From Whitmania pigra (taxonomy: Eukaryota > Annelida > Clitellata > Hirudinida > Haemopidae), in assembly GCA_021613335.1 (NCBI GenBank), contig JAJTWR010000057.1:251501-315500 (forward strand): 64,000 bases of DNA, read 5' to 3'. Every line of letters starts with the position of its first letter. Within the stretch, counting starts at the first letter, position 1. This document shows, piece after piece, positions 42,001 to 52,154 of the stretch. Under the pieces are notes generated by a model that was not told the DNA's origin, ran no database searches, and was given only the letters and a program-made list of their open reading frames with translations. Position numbers and translations under genes: made by a program.

Positions 42001-42959
42001 AGTTGAGTTAATAAATAACCAGTTAACGTGTTCAGCGATTTATTTTCTTTTTCAAAAGAGTTATTTATTTCAATTGGTGATGCCAATTCCAATTAACTTC
42101 AGATTGTGATAATGATGTTCAGTCATTGATTCATAAATTATGATAATGATTTATTCAATAACACCAAATCTCGTTAAAGACAGTTTCGTTTTTTAAACTT
42201 TAAAGTATTTGGATTAGTTTAACTGTTACGATTCAACTTGGGTCATACGATAGAATTGGATTTACATTGAAATAAATAATATATTAACTAATTATAATAT
42301 ATGTTGCATTGAAATAAATAATATAATAGTTACTTTATTATTATAATACATGTTATATTGTGCGATAATATACAACGAAGGCTTGAAATAGCCTTTGGAT
42401 AACCACACATTCAGTTTCAGTTCATTAACTCAATAATCTTAAAATGATTTAAAACATTTAAATGACAAAATATTTAATTATTTTTCAATTAATTAAAAAT
42501 CAACAATTAATTGATTGAATTAGTAAATGATTGATGAGGGCTGTGGGCTGATTAACTCACGAGCTGATTGAACGAATTTCAATTCTCACTTGAACACTTC
42601 CCATATTTCTTTATTGGTCTTTCCTCGGGGTTCCAAACTTTAGGGTAGTAGCCCTGAGGGCAGCGGGCAAGGCAGACCCCCACCTGCCTCATGTTCTGCC
42701 ACTCAAAGAACAGGAAGTGACGTGCCCGACACGTGATGCAACCGTTGGAAGCAGAACATTGAAGACATTTTTTAGGACAGCTGTTGTTGTTGTTGTTGTT
42801 GTTGCGAGGGACTTTTTGTTGCTGAGGTTTGACCTTTCTGAATGGGGATTGAACCCTGCGGAGGTAAGAGTTTTGGGGGTCGTCCTCCATAGCCGATGAC
42901 GTTACAAATACGGCGATGAGGACGGTGGAAGTGACGATGATGGTCAGGTGGAGTGGCAT
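39044..42959 (-). CDS. R-spondin (secreted Wnt-signal enhancer)
   Basis: Secreted protein family that stabilises Frizzled by bridging LGR4-6 and the ubiquitin ligases ZNRF3/RNF43. Three coding exons on the minus strand: 42590-42959, 40198-40356 (or ending at 40204), 39044-39450, with phase 1 at both introns, about 309-311 residues. Signal peptide MPLHLTIIVTSTVLIAVFVTSSA; a Lys/Gln linker with a seven-Asn run; furin-like repeat 1 (CPKKCLQCSASNGCITC...MRQVGVCLARCPQGYY, about 61-106); furin-like repeat 2 (KCTIENCEKCRTKDRCGRC...RCLQKCP, about 124-165); then a thrombospondin type 1 start (QWTPWSKC). The match to vertebrate RQVGVCLPSCPPGYF is very close. The exon 1 donor and exon 2 acceptor recreate KCSKC, as in the family NKCIKC. 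Odd points: Arg at both positions equivalent to the LGR-contact Phe residues, a long insertion in the TSP1 part, and no long basic tail. Confidence 0.92.
40579..40684 (+). repeat. (GAAT)n to (GAACGAAT)n tandem repeat in R-spondin intron 2 region
   Basis: Starts as pure GAAT tetranucleotides and turns into an 8-bp higher-order unit GAACGAAT repeated about ten times. It lies in the intron upstream of the second furin-like exon. Confidence 0.9.
41625..41740 (+). repeat. 10-bp minisatellite (ACAATTATTR)n in R-spondin intron
   Basis: About eleven copies of ACAATTATTA/ACAATTATTG with one or two degenerate units. Confidence 0.85.
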
Positions 42960-45900
42960 GGCTGGGAATAAAAATAAAAAAGAAATTGTGCCAGAAAAAT
43001 TTAAGTGGTTAAATAATTTTAAAGAAACAATCCAATTGGTTTAAAAAATAATCGAATATTAATTATAATAATTAACTAAATGGTCAAATTTAAAAAGTGA
43101 CTAACTTAATAACCAACATATTGCGTGAAAAAATATATTTGCATAACAACAAATATTACAAATTTTGTTTGAAAGGTTAGTTAAATGGCCAATAATCGGA
43201 TAATTAAAGAGAAATTATTTACTAATTGGCAATAATGAACTTGTAATTATTTATGGGGTCTAATTTATGACAAATGTTTGTTTTTGTTCTAACTGTGGCT
43301 TATTTTATTTCTATATATAATTTTAATATTGTGGCAATTTGTGCCAAAAATTGTTGAACGAGTGAATTTGTTAACTCTCACTCATCTCGCCATTCATCCA
43401 TCCATTCATCAATCCATTCATCAATTCATTGACCAATCCATTCACAAATCCAATCACTAATCCATTCATCCGTCCATTCATCATTCTATTCACAAATTCA
43501 ATCACCAATCCATCCATTCATCCATCCATGCATCCATCCATTCAGACATCCAATCCATCCGTCCGTCTATTCATTTTTTTACTCAACTATCCATCCTCTG
43601 CAAATTGCCTAAGAAAGTTTAATAATTTAACACTCAACTAAAATATTGAAATTAATACAAATTGACATAAATTTAATTATGATACTTGATTTATTGCTAA
43701 TGAATGCAATAAGCATAAATTATAACAAAAATCTGAATTTAAATCATAAACCTTCTACAAACTGAAAGCATTGCTTAAAACTCAAGATATTTAATAATGA
43801 TGTAAATGATGTAATATTGTGATATGCTGACATCATTCACTATTAATTAATTAATTATTATTTACATTTAATGATTATTAAAGTCAGGTTAGTGGATCTT
43901 TACAGGTAACTTGTGATTCATATTTACAAGTTATGTCAATGTAAACATCGAATTATTTACGAATATTTCTTATGCATTCGACTATTACATCTATGTTAAG
44001 TTAAAAGACTTTTATTTCAAATAATTTGTAAAATAATTGTCAATTCAAATAAAATTTGACTTTATTGTTAATCATTCAATCTGCCGATATTACATGCTGT
44101 CTCCAAAATGTCCAATTAGAAATTATTGAAACAAACTTATTTAAAATTATTTCAGCCTTCAATAAAGTTTCATTTATGTTCAAATATTCCCAATTCAAAA
44201 ATTAATTCCAGCACAAAGATTCACCATTTTAGTTTTAAACTTGTTTTAAATTTTATCTAAAAAGGAAAAATAGTATCTATGAAAAGGCAAATTTAGAGTT
44301 ACCTGTTGAAAATTCTCTGGTTTATTTGACCTTAGCTCTTTTTCTTTATCGAACTCAATCAATCAATCAACAACTACGTCGAACTCAGTTCGTTTTTCCA
44401 GAGTAGCTCGAGAATTCCATTCCTACGCAGTAGCCGGAATGAATAGAAGACCGTTCCATGGTTAGAAGCATTTCGCGCATTTTAACAAATATTTCTCCTT
44501 TTTATTCAACTCGAAAAATTGAAGAAAAGAACAACAAAAATCGCGGAAACTTTGTTACAGTTTTCAGGAAACCCGTTTCTCAAGTCGTGGCGGTATTTTA
44601 TCTTTAAGTGTCGACAAACCTATCTTGAAGTTTTCCCCGCATTTGTAAATCTTTCTCTTTCCAATGGATTCCACGCTTTGGTCTTTGTTTTCATGTCTTC
44701 ACAACTTTGTAGGTTTTACCTCAGTGGACTCTTCAGTTTGTCTTCGATATGGTATTTCGCGAAGAGGCTTATAATACATAACATGCAATACATCAGCGGA
44801 CAAGTAATCTTCAAATTAGGATTGAATAAATCGCAAACGATCTCATAATTTGAACTCCAGACGAAGACACCAACAACGTTCAACTTAGTGAATTCTTGTT
44901 ATTGTTGATGTTGCCAGCATAATCGTTGAGGCATTGTGGACATTGTCTCAGCTTTGCTCTTATATTGCTGGCATTTCGATATCTATTCTTATACGTGACA
45001 GGCCTTCAGACATAATTAGACTTACGGTGTCTCTTTTATGAGCAGGGTTTAAAGATATTTTAGAAAGGGATGTTTTTTTAATTTTTAAAGTTTTGACTAA
45101 CATTTCGTGAGCGTTCGTCCGCCAAATTTGTTCAGGTAGCCAGCCACATTCAAAAGAATCTATTTCAACTGCTAGCTGTCTGAGAAAACAAAACAGGCAA
45201 AAATAAACTTGAAATATTTGCTGATTTGTGACTGTAAACGCTGCAGGATATTTTGTATTGCCATCCTAATATGAAGTTAAAAATTTAATTGACGATCGAG
45301 TCTGCAATGGTGAATAGAACTGCAGGAGTTTTTAAAAATATAGACACAACTATGCAGTCGTTAATGAAGGTGGAGTAATTAAATCATCCCTCTATAGCCA
45401 GTTTAATACTCAATGTTATCGTGTTAGCCAATAGTTAACAGAAAATGTTACTAGCTGGATCGAACACGCCTATTGAACTACTGTCCAAACTTGAATTCAT
45501 TTTATTAGACTCAATATTTTTAGTATCTTGACTTTAAAAGTAAGAAGATTATATAAATAATCCATGACAATGTTAAATTAGTTTTAAAATTTAGGTTTTT
45601 TAAATGGCTGCAATTTCCAAGACTCAATTGCAACTTTATTTCGTCATTCCTTTATTCCGAAAGAGAAGAGTGAAATTAAAAATATCCATGTTTTAACTTT
45701 TAATTTTATCTAATTGAAGGTTAGCGAGGCTTAACTTTGGTTAAAACACATTTTTTTAACTTTCAAAAAATTATTTCACATCAAATACTTTTATTAAATT
45801 CGATGTTTTATATTTTAATGAAATCAGTTGTTGAAACTGCAGCGCTGGAATGAGAATCGTTCCTGTGTTTCATCATTTAACTACAAAAAATTCCACCAAA

Positions 45901-46213
45901 CACCCGCATTGCAATTTAAGAAATAATGGAAGGATGACCCAACATCCCGTTCATAAAAGATTTTCGAAATGAAATTGCTTGCAACCAGTTCATATTTCTT
46001 TTATATTTCCATGTTTTTGACTCCTTCAAGCAACAGGATTCTAAAACTTTAAGTATCTGCAGCTACCGTCCGTTAGAGGTCTGTTCCATCACGACTTCAT
46101 AAATTGTGAGTTACTTGGGGGTGTTTTTAAGTGTTGACACTTGTGAAAAGACGGGAACCATCTCAAATTCAACGTTTCATAACCGTAATTTCCCATCATG
46201 AATGAAATGAATG
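42960..46213. other. Spacer between R-spondin and capping-enzyme cluster
   Basis: Presumed R-spondin promoter side, then AT-rich sequence. A decayed (CCAT/ATTC)n tract lies at about 43385-43570. The 109-codon ORF at 44519-44848 has no family features. Confidence 0.5.
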
Positions 46214-46219
46214 TTTATT
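46214..46219 (-). terminator. Poly(A) signal AATAAA of capping-enzyme copy 1
   Basis: AATAAA on the minus strand 42 bases after the stop codon at 46262-46264. Confidence 0.55.
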
Positions 46220-46261
46220 TCCGGGAATTAAATAAAATAGATGAGTGATGAAAGACGGTCA

Positions 46262-48274
46262 TTACATGTCCATTCTTGGCTTATTACTTGCATGAAATGA
46301 TTCATCTTCCAAAAGACCGAGTGGATCGCACACGTTGATGCTCTGAGGGAACGGTATGATGTAATTACCAGTGAACTCATCCTCACTACTGCGAAACCTT
46401 TTATGCTCCCTCAACAGGCTGTCAACTTCTCTTCCCAGACCAAAGGGATCAGCATTTGCTAATCTTCTGCGATTTTGGAAGGCAGGCGGAATTTGAACAT
46501 TGTTCTGGGAAGAAAGCGGAAGGGGCAAAGGACGGATCTGAGGTTTAGTCGGGGGTAATTTCTTGGTGTTCAATTTAACAGCATTAGATGGTTTCTTGAG
46601 CTTCGTGATATCAAATCGTTGAAAGTCAATAATATGATAAAGACTTTCTTTTGTAACGGGGTTTTTAATGCACTTCATAATCGACTGAGCAGTTTGAACC
46701 CTGTTAGGGTGAGATTTGTCAGTCCTCTCCCTCACGAATTTCCATACTCGTTTGCCAAAATCCCACGAGCATTCGATTATCTTATTGTTGTACTGCCTCA
46801 GATCCGGAGTCACCTCGATAGTTGCAAATGAAGGTCGGAAGCCACCGACCATCAAATAACCAACAGAACTATTGATCTGACTTGAATCTATAATTAGTTT
46901 GAAGTCGACGGTGTTCTGCTCAGGAGGTTTCCACTTCAAGACTTCGTTACACTGACCAAACTTGTAGACGTCATCGAGAGGCTGAAAAATAAGACCGTCT
47001 GTTTCGTGCAGTAACTTCTTACAAAAATCTCCGTCGAGTAGCTTTCTTGTCTGGCTCAGATCCCAAAATTGCTTAGGATACACTTCGAAAGGCTCTTTGC
47101 TTTTATCCAGCAAGCCCTTTTCCATTTGATTTTTCCTTGGCTGATCAATTTCAAGTGAAATGCATTTAAGTCGGATATCAAAATTAGTCTTGCATACTTC
47201 CTGCCCTTCAAATCTTATAATGTCGTACACAAGATATCTACCCATCATACTTTGTGGATACCGATCAATGACCATTTCTCCATCTAAAAGCGTATCTGTG
47301 ATATGTTCGTTTGGTACCTTTCTTCTAGGAAATGTCATGTTGTTGACTCTATAGACAGCAAGATCTCTGTCCAGCATGAAAATCTCATTATTCCCTTTGA
47401 TTAGCATCAAGTATCTTTGTCCATCGGCTTTCCATGTAACTCTGTAATTTTTCGCTGTCAACATTTTGATGTTTTCGACGTCCATGGTTACAGGCTGCGA
47501 ACCTGGAAAGCGACGGTCTTTCCACCCGCAGATGTTCATCACTAGTGACTGAATTTCCTCAACTAACTTAATGTCATTTACATTGTCAACATTTTGAATT
47601 AAGCCATCCATAAATTTTGTTTTCTTCAGCTTATTTGCTTTATCTCCTTCGAAGACTTCATTTTCTTTGTACCAGTCAGGTAATTGTGGTTTAACGAATT
47701 TTTGAATGCCTTCTCCATACCTTGTGAATAACTCAGTGAGATACTCTTCTTTATAAATACCTGGAGATCTAGCGTTTGCAAACATATTTACAGATGTTTG
47801 GAGGTCAATATTCATGACATTAAAAAGGTAAGATACTATCATGAAGCCGGATCTGTTGAAACCATGCGTGCAGTGGACGCAAATTATTTTCTGCGGATTA
47901 TCGTTGATGAAACTGACAACCTCGTGTATGAATTCGTTTACTTTTTTCTGCGCCGGAAATTCTTCGATTCCCTTGCAGACTATTTTGACATGGCGGCAAT
48001 CATCTTGTTCAACTTCCTTCCTGTCGTATAAATCATCCGAATTGGTCAAGTCAACGACCATGCCAATCTTACGGCTGTAGTCTAATTGCACTGATCCACT
48101 GAGCATCTTCCAATTGAATCGATTTTCTTCAGGAATATCGGAAGCATATCTCTCGTCAAGGATCGTCTTGCATGCGATAAATGTGTTGGCGATTAGGGAA
48201 CTTCTCCTAGGGCAATGCGTCCACATGAGAGGGACTTTAAGCTCTTGACTGCTCATAATTAAACACGATTGCAC
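46262..48274 (-). CDS. mRNA capping enzyme, intronless copy 1 (triphosphatase + guanylyltransferase)
   Basis: Bifunctional enzyme of the metazoan RNGTT type. It removes the gamma phosphate from nascent RNA polymerase II transcripts and transfers GMP to form the 5' cap. Single 670-codon ORF with no introns. The N-terminal cysteine-phosphatase-type triphosphatase has its P-loop HCTHGFNRSG at 134-143 (nucleophile Cys135). The guanylyltransferase domain has motif I WKADGQRY with Lys282 as the GMP-binding residue, motif III LLDGEMVID (329-337), motif IV TDGLIFQP (425-432) and motif V LKWKPP (446-451), followed by an OB-fold region. Human RNGTT is about 597 residues; the extra length is a C-terminal low-complexity tail. 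The ATG at 48274 is first, but Met7 aligns better with the paralogs. A TATA-like word (CATATATAAAC) lies about 45 bases upstream. Absence of introns suggests retroposition followed by tandem duplication. Confidence 0.94.
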   Translation of the reverse strand: MQSCLIMSSQELKVPLMWTHCPRRSSLIANTFIACKTILDERYASDIPEENRFNWKMLSGSVQLDYSRKIGMVVDLTNSDDLYDRKEVEQDDCRHVKIVCKGIEEFPAQKKVNEFIHEVVSFINDNPQKIICVHCTHGFNRSGFMIVSYLFNVMNIDLQTSVNMFANARSPGIYKEEYLTELFTRYGEGIQKFVKPQLPDWYKENEVFEGDKANKLKKTKFMDGLIQNVDNVNDIKLVEEIQSLVMNICGWKDRRFPGSQPVTMDVENIKMLTAKNYRVTWKADGQRYLMLIKGNNEIFMLDRDLAVYRVNNMTFPRRKVPNEHITDTLLDGEMVIDRYPQSMMGRYLVYDIIRFEGQEVCKTNFDIRLKCISLEIDQPRKNQMEKGLLDKSKEPFEVYPKQFWDLSQTRKLLDGDFCKKLLHETDGLIFQPLDDVYKFGQCNEVLKWKPPEQNTVDFKLIIDSSQINSSVGYLMVGGFRPSFATIEVTPDLRQYNNKIIECSWDFGKRVWKFVRERTDKSHPNRVQTAQSIMKCIKNPVTKESLYHIIDFQRFDITKLKKPSNAVKLNTKKLPPTKPQIRPLPLPLSSQNNVQIPPAFQNRRRLANADPFGLGREVDSLLREHKRFRSSEDEFTGNYIIPFPQSINVCDPLGLLEDESFHASNKPRMDM

Positions 48275-50041
48275 AAAATATTCTGTAATCCTTTGCTAGC
48301 AACTAAATTTGGCAGTTTATATATGCAGAAACCGGTAGAATTGATGCCTGTGTTAGCGAGCCTATCTCACGTGATGTAATGTCACTGTGAAAAGGGTATA
48401 TATTAAGTAACCGAACTTGTAGTTTATTAATAAAAAAGATTTCAATAGCTACTAGATAAGCGAATTTTAAATATATTTATACTAATTTACAAAAATTACA
48501 AATAATTTTGATTATTTTATATTATTGCGCATTGTGACATAATAACATTTTAATAATTAATGTTTGAAGATAATCTAACATTTATTTCATTTATTTATTT
48601 TTAAATCCGGCTAACTGCCCATTCCTACTTGTAACAGCCATTTCTACAGTAATCGAACATCGAAACAAAGCCGAGTTTATCATCGATGCAGATAGTTAAG
48701 AATGTGGAAATGCAGATTATGCTAATCTGGAATCATAAACTTAAGCAAAAGTTTGGACGACAGATGGTCGCTGGTATAGTATCCTTTAAAATAGATCTCG
48801 TTGATTTTAATTGCTTGAAGATAATTAGAATTGCTTGAAAAATCTAATTTCAATAATATTTTAAGTGGCATAAAAAGATAGACCATTCTACCGTTACATT
48901 GCTCACAGCTTTAGATTAAAGTCCAGTTTCATATTAAATTTATACAAGTAACTTATTTACGAGTAAGTTTTGCCAAATATGTATAAACCAGTTCTGTAAC
49001 TGAAGAATACAGAATGTTGTTTAGTTTCACTTTCCTTCCCAGAAAAAAAATTACATAACTTATAATTTCCGGAAACAATCATGAACTAACAATTTTCATA
49101 TCCACTTTTACAACGGTCATGTCTCCGGTGCTTCATCCACTATCCTCCTGTTTAGGAGTCCGGCTTCACGACAATGTCCTTTCTTTGAAATATCATACAA
49201 TTCAAAACGTTGTTAACTAAGTTTCTGTAATCTAAATCTTCAAACTCTGTTGCACCACAGGGGTGATCTACGAAATTTGTAGAGGACAATAAGCAAAAGG
49301 AGCAATGAGATCACCGTTCACTTCCAAAGATTATAAAATGAAAGAAACGTGTTTAAAAAGCAATAATTACATTTAAAATTTTAAAAGATAGTAATAAAAT
49401 TTTAAATTTTAAGATAGTAATAAAATTATTTTAAATTTTTGCAATTACGGTTTGTTTCACCATATTTTATTTATTTTATTTGGTTTAACTTAAAATTTTC
49501 TGGCTATCCGACTATTTAAGAGGTAGGGCAGACAAGGATAGTAACAAAGCTAATACAATTTAGTTTAAAACAAAAAATAAAGCATTGTACTAGAATTAAC
49601 TAACTTATCAAATCTTAAGTAAATAGCATTAAATTATTGCGATATATCCGAAACATTCATAAGTATCGATCTTGTTCAAATTTGAAATTGAATATAAGAG
49701 AGAAAGCAAAAAATATAATACTAATATTTAATTGTGCGCAAGAGAAAGAGATCTGACAAATCTGCAAAAAGAAAATAAGTATTTTCAAAACTGAAAATAG
49801 ATACTGGCAAATCTTGTGGCTTTATTTTGGAACCAGGTGAAAATTACTTTAATTACTTAATATATTATCTTATTGGGGGCGTTATATTTAATAACTAATT
49901 GACAAAATGAGTTAGACGTCTCTAGGCACAGAGTCCCATAAATTAACTATTATTGCCGTTAATATTATTACACTGATAAATGTATCCCATTCCCATTCAA
50001 AGTATGAATATGTAAATATTGAAAAATGCATTGTATAATAA
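48275..50041. other. Spacer between capping copies 1 and 2
   Basis: AT-rich, no supported gene, and no remnant of the missing C-terminal capping domains noticed downstream of copy 2. Confidence 0.5.
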
Positions 50042-50047
50042 TTTATT
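50042..50047 (-). terminator. Poly(A) signal AATAAA of capping copy 2
   Basis: AATAAA on the minus strand 40 bases after the stop at 50088-50090, similar in spacing to copy 1. Confidence 0.5.
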
Positions 50048-50087
50048 AAAACCACGATTATCAACAAATCATTTACATAAATCAGAA

Positions 50088-51413
50088 TCAGTGAATGTGC
50101 CTTGGTTTCTTATGAAGAGGCAGTAGGCCTGTTTCGTCTAGAGGACTACAATCACGCTCCGTCAAAGAGCGTTTCAAGAAGTTTCCTTCGTGAAATTTTA
50201 AGACATTAGCCATTTTCCAAGAAGTTATGTCAGATATACTGAAAGGTTCTTTGACTTTATCCAACAGACCCTTCTGAAATTGAATATTCCTGGGGTCAAT
50301 GATTTCGCGAACGATGCAAGAATTTCGGTTGTGAATAGATGTGGTAAACATTTCACGACCTTCAAATGTTATAATGTCGTGCACCAGAAAGCGACCTCTC
50401 CTAGATCCTGGATCAATGACCATTTCTCCATCCAACAGAGTTTCAGCGATGTGTTCGTCTAATGTCTTTCTCCTTGGAAATGTCATGTTATTGACTGAGT
50501 AAACATTAAAATACCTATCGATCGTAAATATTTCATTCTTACCTCTGATTAACATCAAGTGCCTGAGGTGATGAGAGTTCGGAATACGTCGGTCTTTCCA
50601 TCCACAAGCGTTGCTGATGTAAGACTGAACCTGTCGCACTGTCTGTAAATCATTGAGGTAGTCCACATTTGGAATCATCCCATTCATGAAGTGAATTTCT
50701 CTTTTTGGTCTTCTTGCGACGGACTCGTCATCTTTGCACCAGTCAGGCAACTGAGGTGTCACGAACACGTGCGTGCCATCACCGTACCTCAGAGATAAAT
50801 CGGCCAGGTAGTCTTCTTTGTAAATGCCAGGAGGTCTGACACTTGCGAACATGTTTGCAGACGTTTGAACGTCGAATTTCATGACAGTACAGAGAAAGGA
50901 AATTATCATGAAACCCGACCTGTTGAAACCGTGAGTACAGTGGACGCAAATCATTTTCTGGGGGAAATCATGCATAAAAGTTTGAATAACTTGGATGAAT
51001 TCATTTACAGCTTCTAGAGAGGGACGCTCCTCGTATCCCTTGCAGGCAATTTTAACGCAACGACACCCATCTCTTTCAAGTTCCTTCTTGTCATAAAAAC
51101 GATCCGTATAAGTCAAGTCAATCACTAGGCCGATATTTCGATTGTAAGTGGATCGAACTGATTCGCTGAGCATCTTCCAGTTGAAACGCTTTTCTTCAGA
51201 GATCTGGCTGTCGTATCGATCATCAAGAATCGTCTTGTGCACGATGATCTTGTCGGCAATAAGTTTACTCTTTCTCGGACATTTCAGCCATTTATGAGGC
51301 AGTTTTAGCGATTGAAAATTTACAGGTGCGGATTCTTGCTTCAACATTGCATGTAGAAAAATGTGCTCGATGTTTTTTCGATTAATAATTACCTCAACCC
51401 AGTGGAGTATCAT
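50088..51413 (-). CDS. Capping-enzyme-like copy 2: triphosphatase domain intact, guanylyltransferase lost
   Basis: Intronless ORF of 441 codons; the aligned start is probably Met23 (51347), so about 419 residues. The triphosphatase domain is complete, with P-loop HCTHGFNRSG at 158-167 (Cys159) and the paralog-wide LPDW boundary. In the transferase domain an in-frame gap of about 24 residues follows RIPNS, so the segment carrying motif I (KADG) and its catalytic Lys is absent. Motif III LLDGEMVID is kept. The C-terminus then diverges and stops (LPLHKKPRHIH) where motif IV would be, so motifs IV to VI and the OB fold are missing. The rest is open and conserved, so a working RNA 5'-triphosphatase (as in DUSP11/PIR1-like enzymes) is plausible. 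It cannot cap RNA alone. Confidence 0.9.
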   Translation of the reverse strand: MILHWVEVIINRKNIEHIFLHAMLKQESAPVNFQSLKLPHKWLKCPRKSKLIADKIIVHKTILDDRYDSQISEEKRFNWKMLSESVRSTYNRNIGLVIDLTYTDRFYDKKELERDGCRCVKIACKGYEERPSLEAVNEFIQVIQTFMHDFPQKMICVHCTHGFNRSGFMIISFLCTVMKFDVQTSANMFASVRPPGIYKEDYLADLSLRYGDGTHVFVTPQLPDWCKDDESVARRPKREIHFMNGMIPNVDYLNDLQTVRQVQSYISNACGWKDRRIPNSHHLRHLMLIRGKNEIFTIDRYFNVYSVNNMTFPRRKTLDEHIAETLLDGEMVIDPGSRRGRFLVHDIITFEGREMFTTSIHNRNSCIVREIIDPRNIQFQKGLLDKVKEPFSISDITSWKMANVLKFHEGNFLKRSLTERDCSPLDETGLLPLHKKPRHIH

Positions 51414-52154
51414 GTGAAAGAATGAAAATAGACTGGTTATATAATTGTGTACTAAATGTTTAAAAATTTATTGATCATAAACTCAATTTAATCAGGTCTA
51501 TTTACGCGGGCCATTTTACGTAATAAAAGATCATATAATTTATAATTATATATTGCTTTTGCAAATGTCTACATATGATACAAAAGATTCTCGATCAAAT
51601 GTCTGTAATAAATAATGCTGAAAAAATATGTCATCATAACTTCTGTCGCCAAATGGTAATGGATTTTTTTTTTGTTTTCATTCTCTGCTGGGCAAATTTT
51701 GGAACAAGAATTTATCAAATTTGGCTTCAGCACGATTAAGATATTCAAGACAAAACAAAAACATTTATGTACAATGGTCTATTGCTAAATTCATTAAGAA
51801 GCTGACTTCAGCTTAGTTGATTTAAAAAGATTTAAAAAGAAATAACCTTATTTATTATTATCTTAATAAAATCATAAAACAAGAGTGCCAGATTAAAGGC
51901 ACTCCTTGAATTATGGACTCAGTTAACTAGCAGCATCTTCATGCTTTAAAATCGTGGTGTTAGTTAGCCATCAGTTCATCCGCATTTGACATCATTTATA
52001 AATTGGATTCGATTCCGTTATCCAAATTAATACTCGGATCTTTGGTGTGTAACATCATAAAAACATTCGACATCCATTGTCTTTCAGGTCTCTCCAAAAG
52101 AACTTCGAATAGAAAAGATAGTGCCGGACTGAGCTAATCTCAGCGGCAAGATCA
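51414..52154. other. Spacer between capping copies 2 and 3
   Basis: AT-rich, no supported gene. A TATATAA word on the minus strand near 51441 could serve copy 2. Confidence 0.45.

Noticed and set aside
44519..44848. 109-codon ORF on plus strand
   Set aside because: Starts from a non-ATG codon, has no recognisable domain or codon pattern, and no upstream or downstream exon was found.
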